NCBI GenBank assembly: GCA_964584785.1 | Contig: CAZPBY010000004.1 | Span: 1 to 64,000 of the forward strand | Length of the DNA stretch: 64,000 nucleotides | DNA from: JAHFTY01 sp964584785 | GTDB lineage: Bacteria > Acidobacteriota > Terriglobia > 20CM-2-55-15 | Direction of reading: 5' to 3' | Part shown: positions 36,201-43,260 of the stretch, piece after piece | Position numbering within the stretch: position 1 is the first letter of the stretch | Layout: each line of letters begins with the position of its first letter | The notes under the pieces: model-generated | What the model was told of the DNA's origin: nothing | The model's input: only the letters and a program-made list of their open reading frames with translations | The model's database searches: none | Translations under genes and position numbers: made by a program

Positions 36201-36695
36201 GCGCTGTTGAATGATCCTGAGCTTCTCTTTCTCGATGAGCCCACCGATGGACTGGATCCGCTCGGCCGAATCTTTGTTCGCGATCTGCTCGTTCAGTTGC
36301 GTGAAGCCGGCAAGACGGTCTTCCTGAATTCGCACCTGCTTTCTGAAATCGAGCTCGTTTGCGATCGCATCGTCATCCTCGACAAAGGCGACGTTGCCTG
36401 CTCAACAACGCCGTCGGAATTCGCGAACACCGCCGGCGAGTACGTCATTCAACTTGGGCCGGCGTGCGAAGAATCGATGGAGAGTGTCCTTCAAACCGCC
36501 GTCCTGGTGATCGGTTCGCCGGTGCGAGTCGACGACGGTGTCTCACGGCTTCGATTCAAGCCGCGAGATGTCGACCAGTTGAACGAACTCATCGACGCGC
36601 TGCGTGCGAGGCGCATTCCGATCGCGTCCGTGGAACCGATCAAGCTTTCGCTCGAACAATTCTTCATTCAGGTTGTCGGCGACAAGGAGGCCTAA
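33288..36695 (+). CDS. ADOP permease fused in frame to an ABC-2-type ATPase
   Basis: A 1135-residue open frame with two full proteins in it. Residues 1-803 are a complete ADOP permease (RYALRTLSRNAAFTAVAVLT ... ASRLEPMAALRN). Residues 824-1135 are a complete ABC ATPase: Walker A GQNGAGKTT, signature FSKGMQQRLG, Walker B LLFLDEPTDGLD and the H-loop in NSHLLSEIE. The ATPase resembles the CcmA/ABC-2 class, not MacB. The 20-residue joint (GAGFSRRVRASAGSGVAGE) is encoded by the palindrome at 35701-35720 and flanking bases. An internal GTG at 35745 could start a separate ATPase. The ABC-2 membrane protein follows 3 bp later. Confidence 0.85.
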   Translation: MDDLRYALRTLSRNAAFTAVAVLTLALGIGATTAMFSVISAVLLDPLGYKDVDRLMVVNEKDEKHNVVQPYSLSYPNFQDWSAGQRSFSDFALFRIATGYKVLGSDRMIANVRMVSANFFSILGVSPIVGRNFVSDDDRDGAMPAIILSYSGWRKLLGFGPSQASAVAPASLLDERLNLNGTTYDVIGVLPQQFAFYTADSNSNPDGYIPIRSSHEPWTTARVRRPGISALGRLKPGVTRLAAASELGAIARQLAVLYPDANENRGAAVDPILDTIVREDLRTTFFFFAVAVVLVLLIACANITNLLLARATTRQKEIAIRFAVGGRWQVVKQLTVETLLLTLAGCASGVVVAIVSLDLLVLSAPFGLPRLANIGINARVLGFSVALSILSGLAFSIAPILQAWCTNILPELKEGGTSSVAARHTLQKLIIIGEVALGMILLLGAGLILRSTQKALNTDPGFDPNNMWSFSIVVSPPDYATASERRRLLREVESRFAAMPEARAVTLAIGGLPKPIAVNASYLRLMGIRLMKGRFFDERDSSTAPSTIVIDDVLARARFRDEEPLGKPFVIDLPGVRALQLDRPREVIGVVSHIQRLGIETEDETIIQSQFYLPADQLPDELMEGVAPRVMIRGAWPEEKLQNRFETVVRAVNPNLEMTPPVKMQDAVERALLPRRFVSRLFAVFAFVAFILSGMGIFGLVSYSVSQRTPEIGVRMAVGAESSHVVRMMIREAALLAITGIALGWIASFWLKHFVEHLLFGVSATDPATYIGASLLLFGVAIAAASLPALRASRLEPMAALRNVGAGFSRRVRASAGSGVAGEYVIEVFNLQKTYTTLRGKTAPALTGVSFHVEPGTIFGLIGQNGAGKTTLVKILMGLAKPTTGSAKVLGCSPGHVVAKRQIGFLPENMRIPAHFLPEDFLRYMGKLNEVDSATLDARIPSLLEKVGLANVRKPVKSFSKGMQQRLGIAQALLNDPELLFLDEPTDGLDPLGRIFVRDLLVQLREAGKTVFLNSHLLSEIELVCDRIVILDKGDVACSTTPSEFANTAGEYVIQLGPACEESMESVLQTAVLVIGSPVRVDDGVSRLRFKPRDVDQLNELIDALRARRIPIASVEPIKLSLEQFFIQVVGDKEA
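35701..35720. repeat. REP-like palindrome inside the permease-ATPase fusion
   Basis: GCGCCGGCT-TC-AGCCGGCGC: 9-bp perfect arms with a 2-nt loop, preceded by GTAG. It sits precisely at the junction where an ADOP permease would normally end. In style it resembles the intergenic palindromes of this window, but here it is translated. Confidence 0.8.
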
Positions 36696-36698
36696 CGT

Positions 36699-37511
36699 AT
36701 GTGGGCGACATTTTGGGATGCATTTCAGGAAGTCGGTGGGCGAAGAATTGTGCTGGTACTCATCACCGCCGTGTTTGTGACCGGATTGCTTTTCAGTCGT
36801 CCGGTCCACTTCGAAAAATTCGGAGAGGTCGATGTCATCTATCAAGGCATGTTGAATCTCGGTCCGTGGCCGTTTGCCGTCCCGGTGATCCTCAGTCAGG
36901 TGACGTTCTTTGCCGGTATGGTTTGCACGATGCTCATGATCTTCACCGGCTGTCCTCAATTCGTCGCGATGATGGAAAAGGGCTGGCGCGAACTCACCTT
37001 TTCAAAAGGCACGCCGCGATGGCAGATCCTGTTCGGTCGCTACGTTTCGCTGACCTTGTTGTATTACGTCTTGACGCTCGTGACCTGCGTACCTCTCGCT
37101 GTTCGACTGTGGTGGCATACCGGCATCTCGCCCTTGCCCGTTTTAGGCGGCGCGTTGATCGTGACCTTCAGCTTCACATCGCTGCTCGCAATCGGCGCGT
37201 TTGCGAGCATGGTGGGGAATGAAGGCGGCGTCGCGTTTCCCATCATCGCGCCCTTCGGCGGTTTCGTGCTTTCGCAACTCCTGGTCACGCGCCAGCAAAC
37301 GCTATACGAGTACTTCACGTCGGAATTCGGCCGTCGTGTGGTCGACTGGATTTACTACGTCATTCCAAAATGTCAGGAACTCCAGACCGCAGCCAACGAG
37401 TACGTAAGGTCCGCGGCCGTTCCCACGTCATGGCCGATCTGGACTAGTGGTTTGTTCACGGTCGCAACACTGCTCGTCACGATCTGGACTCTCGAGCGAA
37501 AATCGTTTTGA
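36699..37511 (+). CDS. ABC-2 type transporter membrane subunit
   Basis: A 270-residue protein with about six membrane segments (near 17-33, 55-85, 110-132, 143-165, 180-200 and 245-265). It starts 3 bp after the stop of the fused ATPase, preceded by AAGGAGG. Gene order and size identify it as the permease partner of that ATPase in an ABC-2 exporter. ADOP permeases do not need such a partner, which supports the idea that the upstream fusion joins two systems. Substrate unknown. Confidence 0.85.
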   Translation: MWATFWDAFQEVGGRRIVLVLITAVFVTGLLFSRPVHFEKFGEVDVIYQGMLNLGPWPFAVPVILSQVTFFAGMVCTMLMIFTGCPQFVAMMEKGWRELTFSKGTPRWQILFGRYVSLTLLYYVLTLVTCVPLAVRLWWHTGISPLPVLGGALIVTFSFTSLLAIGAFASMVGNEGGVAFPIIAPFGGFVLSQLLVTRQQTLYEYFTSEFGRRVVDWIYYVIPKCQELQTAANEYVRSAAVPTSWPIWTSGLFTVATLLVTIWTLERKSF

Positions 37512-37518
37512 CGGAAAA

Positions 37519-37703
37519 GCGCAGACCGGGGTGGTTATGAACGACGCGAAGCCTCCTTATGGATGTCGCGCGAAGCGCAACCGATTTGAAAGGAGCGCTT
37601 CGCGGTCTTTTTAAGGTGGCTCAGGACTATCGTCCTTCACGGCTTTTAGAACCACCCCGGTCTGTGCCGTTGGCGCAGACCGCCCCTCCTGACTCAGGAG
37701 GGG
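37519..37703. repeat. composite nested palindromes
   Basis: Three inverted repeats sit in one 190-bp gap. CAGACCGGGGTGGTT (37522-37536) pairs perfectly with 37650-37664. Inside it is a CGCGAAGCGC/GCGCTTCGCG-type hairpin (about 37567-37602). After it comes CCCCTCCTGA-C-TCAGGAGGGG (37683-37703). The unit GCGCAGACC recurs at 37673-37681. The arrangement resembles a clustered REP/BIME-type element. No open frame inside looks real. Confidence 0.75.
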
Positions 37704-37739
37704 AGTTGGTCCGCTTCCCTTTTTTCTCTCCAGTCAAAT

Positions 37740-37771
37740 GCTATAGAACGTCTATATTGATGTGCTATAGT
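37740..37771 (+). promoter_or_regulatory. second PadR promoter/operator, probably leaderless
   Basis: TATAGT (37766-37771) lies 10 nt before the PadR ATG. The 7-mer GCTATAG occurs twice (37740-37746 and 37764-37770), 24 bp apart, with CTATAT between. The downstream copy overlaps the -10 box, as expected for an autoregulatory PadR operator. No good -35 and no ribosome binding site are visible. Confidence 0.4.
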
Positions 37772-37781
37772 TAGTCCGCAG

Positions 37782-38117
37782 ATGGCACGTCAAACCGAAC
37801 TCCTAAAAGGTACGCTCGATCTCCTGATCCTCCGCTCGCTCGAACTCGACTCCAGGCACGGCCTCGGCATCGCCGAACGTATCGAGCAGGTGACGCGCGG
37901 TACGTTCATCGTCAAGCCAGGCTCCCTGTTTCCCGCGCTGCATCGATTGGAGCGCCAGGGGTTCATCGACGGGGAATGGACGCTGTCTCCCGCGGGCAAG
38001 CGGGCAAAGTCGTATCGCCTCACGGCATCCGGCAAGAAGCAGTTGTCGGCGGAAAAGAAGGAATGGGCGCGTATTGCAATCGCCGTCGGGCAAATGCTGG
38101 AAGAACAAGAGGGGTGA
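37782..38117 (+). CDS. PadR-family transcriptional regulator, second copy
   Basis: A 111-residue winged-helix regulator. MARQTELLKGTLDLLILRSL, HGLGIAERIEQVT and PGSLFPALHRLERQGFIDGEW are the hallmark of the PadR subfamily that precedes ADOP permeases. AKSYRLTASGKKQLSAEKKEWARIA is its C-terminal wing and helix. Directly after its stop codon lies the wreck of an ADOP permease, its presumed former target. The regulator itself looks intact. Confidence 0.92.
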   Translation: MARQTELLKGTLDLLILRSLELDSRHGLGIAERIEQVTRGTFIVKPGSLFPALHRLERQGFIDGEWTLSPAGKRAKSYRLTASGKKQLSAEKKEWARIAIAVGQMLEEQEG

Positions 38118-38483
38118 CGGACGTCCATTCGAAGAACCGTTTCGAGTTTCCGGCGATCGCTGTTTCGAAAGTCAAGGCTGGACAGAGAACTTGACGAAGA
38201 GCTTCGCGCCTATCTCGACGATTTGATCGAAAAGAAAGTGCGCGCGGGTCAGGAACCCGCCGCCGCTCGACGGACGGCGATGATCGAGATGGGAGGCATG
38301 ACGCAGGTCAAGGCCGATGTTCGGCGTGTGGGGTTGGTGCTGAGAGAAGGGTTCGTGCTGTTGACCGCAGGAGTGACTGTCGGTATGGCCAGCGCAGCGG
38401 TCGTTGCGGGACTGCTCGCATCCTGGCTTCCGGCCCGCAAAGCATCGACGGCGAACCCGCTGGACGTGATGCGTTCGGACTGA
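38118..38483 (+). pseudogene. ADOP permease with internal deletions
   Basis: Read in the frame of 38223, the DNA right after the PadR stop encodes the start of an ADOP permease (SLFRKSRLDRELDEELRAYL; AMIEMGGMTQVKADVR). It then jumps directly to its far C-terminus (VLREGFVLLTAGVTVGMASA; WLPARKASTANPLDVMRSD). About 700 residues are missing, including all periplasmic parts and most membrane helices, and no normal start codon precedes the N-terminal part. The remaining frame is open to the stop. Confidence 0.8.
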
Positions 38484-38509
38484 GTTGTAAAAAGAGGGGA
38501 GACCATTCG

Positions 38510-38899
38510 ATGAAGTTGAGAAGTGTGGCTTTGACGTGTTTCGTTCTGTTGTTTACCGTTGCGGCGCTTGCGCAGGCGAGCAAGACCGCTCCGGATGCCG
38601 TTTCCGGAAACTGGGGGAACCCGAAGGGCGCCGGGTTTGAACTGAAATTCGATGGCAAACGCAGTGTCTCCGGCACCATTCGCATCGTCGACGGATCCGG
38701 GTTCAACACGGCACCAATCAAAACAGGAACATTCGATGCGAAGTCCGGAGCGTTAAAACTCGAAGGAGACGCCAAGAAGCCGGACGGCACGACGTCGCAT
38801 TACGTGATCGAGGGTACCGTCGATAAATCGGTAGTCGCGGGCACTTACAAGTTTGACGACAACAAAGGCGAGTTCAAGTTCGAGCGAGTTCCTAAATGA
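38510..38899 (+). CDS. small secreted beta-rich protein, unknown
   Basis: A 129-residue exported protein with signal peptide MKLRSVALTCFVLLFTVAALAQ. The mature part alternates short hydrophobic strands with Gly and Asp turns (GFELKFDGKRSVSGTIRIVD; SGALKLEGDAKKPDGTTSHY), suggesting a small beta barrel or sandwich. AGGGGAG lies about 10 nt before the ATG. It is convergent with, and almost touching, the next gene. Function unknown. Confidence 0.7.
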   Translation: MKLRSVALTCFVLLFTVAALAQASKTAPDAVSGNWGNPKGAGFELKFDGKRSVSGTIRIVDGSGFNTAPIKTGTFDAKSGALKLEGDAKKPDGTTSHYVIEGTVDKSVVAGTYKFDDNKGEFKFERVPK

Positions 38900-38900
38900 G

Positions 38901-40136
38901 TTATCGCGACGAACTCGCGCGGCTCGCGGTGTTTTTATAAATCCTGCCGGCCTTCATCACAAACAACACGCGGCGGAGCGCCGTGATGTCCTTCAGCGGA
39001 TCGCCATCGACGGCGATGATGTCGGCTTCGAAGCCGGGGGCAAGCGTGCCGATCTGATCTTTCATGCCCATCGCTTCGGCGTTCACCGACGTCGTGGACA
39101 CGATGGCATCCATCGCAGGCCAGCCGGCCGCCTGAACGCGGTACACCGTTTCCCTCGCGTTTTGCCCGTGCGCTCCGGCACCGGCGTCGGTGCCCATCAG
39201 GATCTTCAGACCTTTGGTTTTCATGGCGCGCTTGAACATACTGAGCTTGAGGGGAATGCCGTCTTCCATGAATTTGAACCCGGCTTCATCGAAGTTGCCG
39301 ATGCCGAAGTAGTGCGACTTGTTTTCGATGTAGTTCTGGGAAACCAGACCGATGTTGGGTTCAAAAAAAGTGCCGCGTTGCGCCATTAATTGAAGAGTAG
39401 CGTCGCTGACCTGACTGCCGTGCGTCACGGTGAAGCATCCGCCAACTGTCGATGCGCGGACCGCCGAGTCGGCATGCGCATGCACCCAGGTCCGCTTGCC
39501 GAGCATCCTGGCCTCTTCACACGCGGCCTTGATCTGCTCGTCTGTGAGGGTTTGTGCGCCGCCTTCTCGAATGCTTTTTGAAGCGAAGATCTTCACAAGA
39601 TCGGCGCCCTGCGAAACGATCTTCCGCACGAATTCGCGAATCTGCTGCGGATTGCCGGTATTCTCGGTGACCGGTTCGATCGATGTGAAGAAACGCGGTC
39701 CGGGCAGAACGCCGCGGTTGATCGCCGCGCGCAGATCCGGATCGAAGCGGCTGCCGATACTTTGAGTGGCGGTAAAGCCGTTCATAAGCATCGTGTAGGC
39801 GTTCTCGGCTTCGTACAGCTGTGTTTGCTGCGGTGTTTCACCGGCGGTCGTCGCTTTACCGTCCTTGCCGAAGTGTGTCTCCAGATGGACGTGAGTGTCG
39901 ATCATCCCCGGCATCACCGTGGTTGTCGAAAAATCGTAGGTTGGTTTTTGGCTCGACTGTCCGATGCTCTTGATCTTCGTGCCCTCGACGACGATCGTGA
40001 CGTTGCGCATCACGCCGCCTTTTCCGTCGATCAACTGTCCCGCTCGAATGACGATCGTACCTTCCTGTGCGAACGCGGAAATCGCCATCATCACGAAACA
40101 AACAATGATTCCGGGGAAAACCGTTCGATGTCTCAT
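38901..40136 (-). CDS. secreted amidohydrolase (imidazolonepropionase-like)
   Basis: A 411-residue metal-dependent hydrolase with an N-terminal signal peptide (TVFPGIIVCFVMMAISAFAQ). The metal site is visible: HVH in PGMIDTHVHLE, the Lys in VKIFASKS, His in WVHAHAD and in VTHGSQV, and Asp in MGTDAGAGAHG. Such exported enzymes hydrolyse cyclic amides or dipeptides; the substrate is unknown. I start at 40136 because GAGG lies about 7 nt upstream; the longer frame runs into palindrome A copy 3. It is a paralogue of the gene at 60096-61481. Confidence 0.87.
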   Translation of the reverse strand: MRHRTVFPGIIVCFVMMAISAFAQEGTIVIRAGQLIDGKGGVMRNVTIVVEGTKIKSIGQSSQKPTYDFSTTTVMPGMIDTHVHLETHFGKDGKATTAGETPQQTQLYEAENAYTMLMNGFTATQSIGSRFDPDLRAAINRGVLPGPRFFTSIEPVTENTGNPQQIREFVRKIVSQGADLVKIFASKSIREGGAQTLTDEQIKAACEEARMLGKRTWVHAHADSAVRASTVGGCFTVTHGSQVSDATLQLMAQRGTFFEPNIGLVSQNYIENKSHYFGIGNFDEAGFKFMEDGIPLKLSMFKRAMKTKGLKILMGTDAGAGAHGQNARETVYRVQAAGWPAMDAIVSTTSVNAEAMGMKDQIGTLAPGFEADIIAVDGDPLKDITALRRVLFVMKAGRIYKNTASRASSSR

Positions 40137-40150
40137 CTGTTGCCTCATAG

Positions 40151-40234
40151 CACGAAGCCCGTCGCTGCGCTCCGGGTTCCGCACATCGTCATAACACCAT
40201 GTTCAGAACCCGGAGCGCAGCGACGGGCTCCGTG
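40151..40234. repeat. palindrome family A, copy 3
   Basis: Arms 40151-40179 and 40206-40234 pair over 29 bp with one mismatch, around a 26-nt loop. It lies 18 bp after the ankyrin gene stop (40253, minus strand) and 14 bp before the amidohydrolase start. Confidence 0.9.
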
Positions 40235-40252
40235 GAAACTCTTTCAGTCTTC

Positions 40253-41878
40253 TTAGCAGGACACGCACTTGTGGCTGTTTTTGGCTCCCAGCATTTCCAG
40301 GATCGCCACGGTTTCCGGATACGGCTGAATGCGCTGGCGCGGACCGTTGGCCATATCGACGACCGTCGTTCCGTTTTTGCTGACGGCGTCGGCGCGCGCA
40401 CCTTTCGACACGAGGTACAGGATCATGGCGTTGTCGCCGCGAGCCGCAGCGTTGTGCAAAGCCGTGTAGCCGCCGCCCACGCGTCCGCCCAACGAAGGAA
40501 CGCGTTCTTCGACGGATGCGCCTGCGGCATTGGCGCGACCATCGGCAACGTTCACATCGGCGTGCAGTTCCTCAACCATGTATTGAATCGCGGCGAGCCG
40601 GCCTGCTGGAGCGCTGACATCATCATTCCCGTGGACGCCTGCGCCGGCCGCCATCAACAGTGGAGTTACACCGTCCTCGCTTGCAATATTCGGATCGGCG
40701 CCGCGCGAAATCAGCAGCCGCATGCCTTCGACATCGCCGACTTCCGCGCATTTCCAGAACGCTGTTGTTCCGACGGCGCTTGCCGACTCCAGCGTCCGGT
40801 TGTACTCGCTGTACCAGAGCTCTTTCGTGATCCGTCCGTTGACGTTGGCGCCGTGGTCGAGCAGCGAGGAAATCAGTTCGAGATAAGTGGTCTTCTCATA
40901 CTTCGGCGACGGTTGAGGCTGGAACGATTTTCTTGCCCATTGCGTGTTGACCACTCCGTACAGCGCGGTTGCGCCGTCCATCGTCGCGACGTTCACGTCG
41001 GCGCCGCGTTCCACAAGATACCTGGCGATATCGAAGTGAGCGTTGATGCTGGCCAATAAGAGTGCGGTGCTTCGATCACCATTGACGGCGTCGATCTTCG
41101 CGCCGGCGTCAAGCAGCGTTTTGGCCGCCTCCATGTTGCCCTGCCGGGCCGCGTACATCAGCGGAGTGAGCGAGCCTTTGGGATTGCCGCCGCCCTTCGC
41201 CACGCCATCGGCACCATTCAAAATCGCAGCCGCTTGCCCGACAGCCTGAGCGGCTTGCTGATTCTGAATATCGAACAGTTTTTTCAACGGCTCGGCAGGC
41301 TTGATCAGCTTGCTCGCCAGATTCGGATCAGCGCCGCCTTTCAAGAGCGCTTGAATGGCTTCGACGCGATTAAACGATGCGGCGTAGCCCAGCGCCGTCT
41401 GTCCACGTTCCACTTCAGTCGCATTCGGATCGGCGCCGTGCTGGATCAGCAGCCGGATGGAGTCGGCGTCACCGGACGTGGCGGCCATCATCAGCGCGTT
41501 CAGCCCGGTGGTTCCCGCGGCTTTCGAATCCGCTCCGTTCTTCAGGAGCGCTTCAACCACAGCAGTGTTGCCATTTTTGGCAGCCATGAAGAGCGGCGTG
41601 TAATTGCCGAGGCGCGTCGCGGCCTTCAGATTTGCTCCGGCGAAGATCAGCATGCGCGCCATTTCGACGTTGCCGTTCAGCGCGGCGTAGTGCAACGCGG
41701 TCATGCCGTCGCCCTGCGCACCATTCACATCAACGGCTTGTTTGATCAGCGAGCGCACGGCGTCGGTATCGTTCTTCATCGCGGCGTCCGCGACTCGAGT
41801 GTCCGTCGCCGCGACCATCAAGGCCGACGCGCACAAAATACCGATCAGGATGACGCTGAGGCTTGTGGTTAGTCTCAT
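40253..41878 (-). CDS. exported ankyrin-repeat protein
   Basis: A 541-residue protein with signal peptide SLSVILIGILCASALMVAAT. About ten ankyrin repeats follow, such as DGMTALHYAALNGNVEMARM and GNYTPLFMAAKNGNTAVVEA, with a less regular segment near 190-230. Repeats mediate protein contacts in the periplasm or at the surface. The start overlaps the DUF1552 stop by 4 nt, so it is the third gene of an operon with DUF1592 and DUF1552 proteins, a grouping seen in Acidobacteria and Planctomycetes. Confidence 0.9.
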   Translation of the reverse strand: MRLTTSLSVILIGILCASALMVAATDTRVADAAMKNDTDAVRSLIKQAVDVNGAQGDGMTALHYAALNGNVEMARMLIFAGANLKAATRLGNYTPLFMAAKNGNTAVVEALLKNGADSKAAGTTGLNALMMAATSGDADSIRLLIQHGADPNATEVERGQTALGYAASFNRVEAIQALLKGGADPNLASKLIKPAEPLKKLFDIQNQQAAQAVGQAAAILNGADGVAKGGGNPKGSLTPLMYAARQGNMEAAKTLLDAGAKIDAVNGDRSTALLLASINAHFDIARYLVERGADVNVATMDGATALYGVVNTQWARKSFQPQPSPKYEKTTYLELISSLLDHGANVNGRITKELWYSEYNRTLESASAVGTTAFWKCAEVGDVEGMRLLISRGADPNIASEDGVTPLLMAAGAGVHGNDDVSAPAGRLAAIQYMVEELHADVNVADGRANAAGASVEERVPSLGGRVGGGYTALHNAAARGDNAMILYLVSKGARADAVSKNGTTVVDMANGPRQRIQPYPETVAILEMLGAKNSHKCVSC

Positions 41879-43251
41879 ATAGCGAGTTCTCCTGTGCTGT
41901 CGCCGAAACTTTCGGCTTCGATACCCAATTTGTGGAGCAAGGTCAGATACAGATTCGCGGTCGGCGTCGCGTCCGGCGCGATGATGTGGACGTTGCCGGG
42001 CAGCCTGCCGTTGGCATGGCCGACCATGAAAAACGGCACGCGCCGGTGATTGTGAACATTCGGATCACCCATCGGAGATCCGTAAAGCACCAGCGACCGG
42101 TCGAGCAGCGATTCGTCCCCGTCCTGGATCTTTTTAAGTTTCTCGAGGAAGTACGTCACGATTCCGACGTGATACTTGTTGATCATGGAGAATTGCGTGA
42201 TCCGCTGCGGATTGTCGCCGTGGTGTGAGGCGCCATGGAATCCTGCGCTGACGCCGCTCTCGGGATAGCTGCGTCCGCCCGAGTCGCGGGTCAATTTGAA
42301 GGACGAGACGCGAGTGATGTCGGACGCAAAAGCCAGCGCCTGCAGATCGAACATCAGCTTGACGTGTTCTTCAAACGAATCGGGCACTCCCACCGGAGCC
42401 AGCGGCAACTGCCGCGCCTGCCCGCTCGAGTTGTGTTCCTCGATCTTCTGAATCCGGCGTTCGATTTCCCGAATGTTTTCGAGATGCTCGTCGAGTCGGC
42501 TGCGGTCGCGGGTGCCAAGGTTCGACTTCACTCGAGTCGCTTCATGCGTCAACCAGTCGAGAATGCTGCGATCCGTCTGGCGGCGTGCCGTGCGTTCTTC
42601 GGCGGTGGCGCCGGCGCCGAACAGTTGATCGAACACCATACGCGGATCGCGGATCATGGGCAGAGGCTTGGTCGACGATTCCCATGTGATCGTGTCGGTG
42701 TATACGCAGGAATAGCCGTAATTGCACCCGCCGGCCTGGTCCACGCTTTCAATTGAAAGCTGGATCGACGGAAGCGCAGTGTCCTGGCCGTATTTCTTCG
42801 CATAGAGCTGGTCGAACGAAGTGCCGCAGAAAATGTCGGAACCCTCGGTTTGTTTCGGATGCGACTGGGTCAGGAAGACAGCGCTGCATCGGAAGTGGTC
42901 TCCACCGACTTCAGGAAGAGACAACGCTTCGGCCATCCGCATGTCCGTGTTGCTGACAATCGTGACCTGGTCGCGATACGGTTCCAACGGAAGCATGCTC
43001 GTCGGCGTCAGATCAAAGTCCTTGCCGCCTTTGGCGGGAGACCACATGTTCTTTTCAGCGCCATAGCGCGTGGCGCCGGCAGACCCATGAACGATCTCCA
43101 GGCACGCCAGCCGTGTGATCGGTTTACCGGCTTCCGTTTTTTGCGCCGGCGTCATTGCCGGAAGCATGGACTCCATGAACGGCAGCGCGACTGTTGCCCC
43201 CATACCACGAAGTACCGTGCGGCGGGACATGTGCTTCTTCGTGATGAACAT
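41875..43251 (-). CDS. DUF1552 domain protein, Tat-exported
   Basis: A 458-residue protein. The N-terminus has a twin-arginine signal (MSRRTVLRGMGATVALPFME). The body matches DUF1552: RLACLEIVHGSAGATRYGAE, GGDHFRCSAVFLTQSHPKQT, SLDQLYAKKYGQ-like blocks and GASHHGDNPQRITQFSMINK. It is related to the sulfatase-like DUF1501 group, but no activity is known. GGAGGAA precedes the ATG and overlaps the stop of the DUF1592 gene, so translation is coupled. Confidence 0.88.
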   Translation of the reverse strand: MFITKKHMSRRTVLRGMGATVALPFMESMLPAMTPAQKTEAGKPITRLACLEIVHGSAGATRYGAEKNMWSPAKGGKDFDLTPTSMLPLEPYRDQVTIVSNTDMRMAEALSLPEVGGDHFRCSAVFLTQSHPKQTEGSDIFCGTSFDQLYAKKYGQDTALPSIQLSIESVDQAGGCNYGYSCVYTDTITWESSTKPLPMIRDPRMVFDQLFGAGATAEERTARRQTDRSILDWLTHEATRVKSNLGTRDRSRLDEHLENIREIERRIQKIEEHNSSGQARQLPLAPVGVPDSFEEHVKLMFDLQALAFASDITRVSSFKLTRDSGGRSYPESGVSAGFHGASHHGDNPQRITQFSMINKYHVGIVTYFLEKLKKIQDGDESLLDRSLVLYGSPMGDPNVHNHRRVPFFMVGHANGRLPGNVHIIAPDATPTANLYLTLLHKLGIEAESFGDSTGELAI

Positions 43252-43260
43252 TACTTCCTC

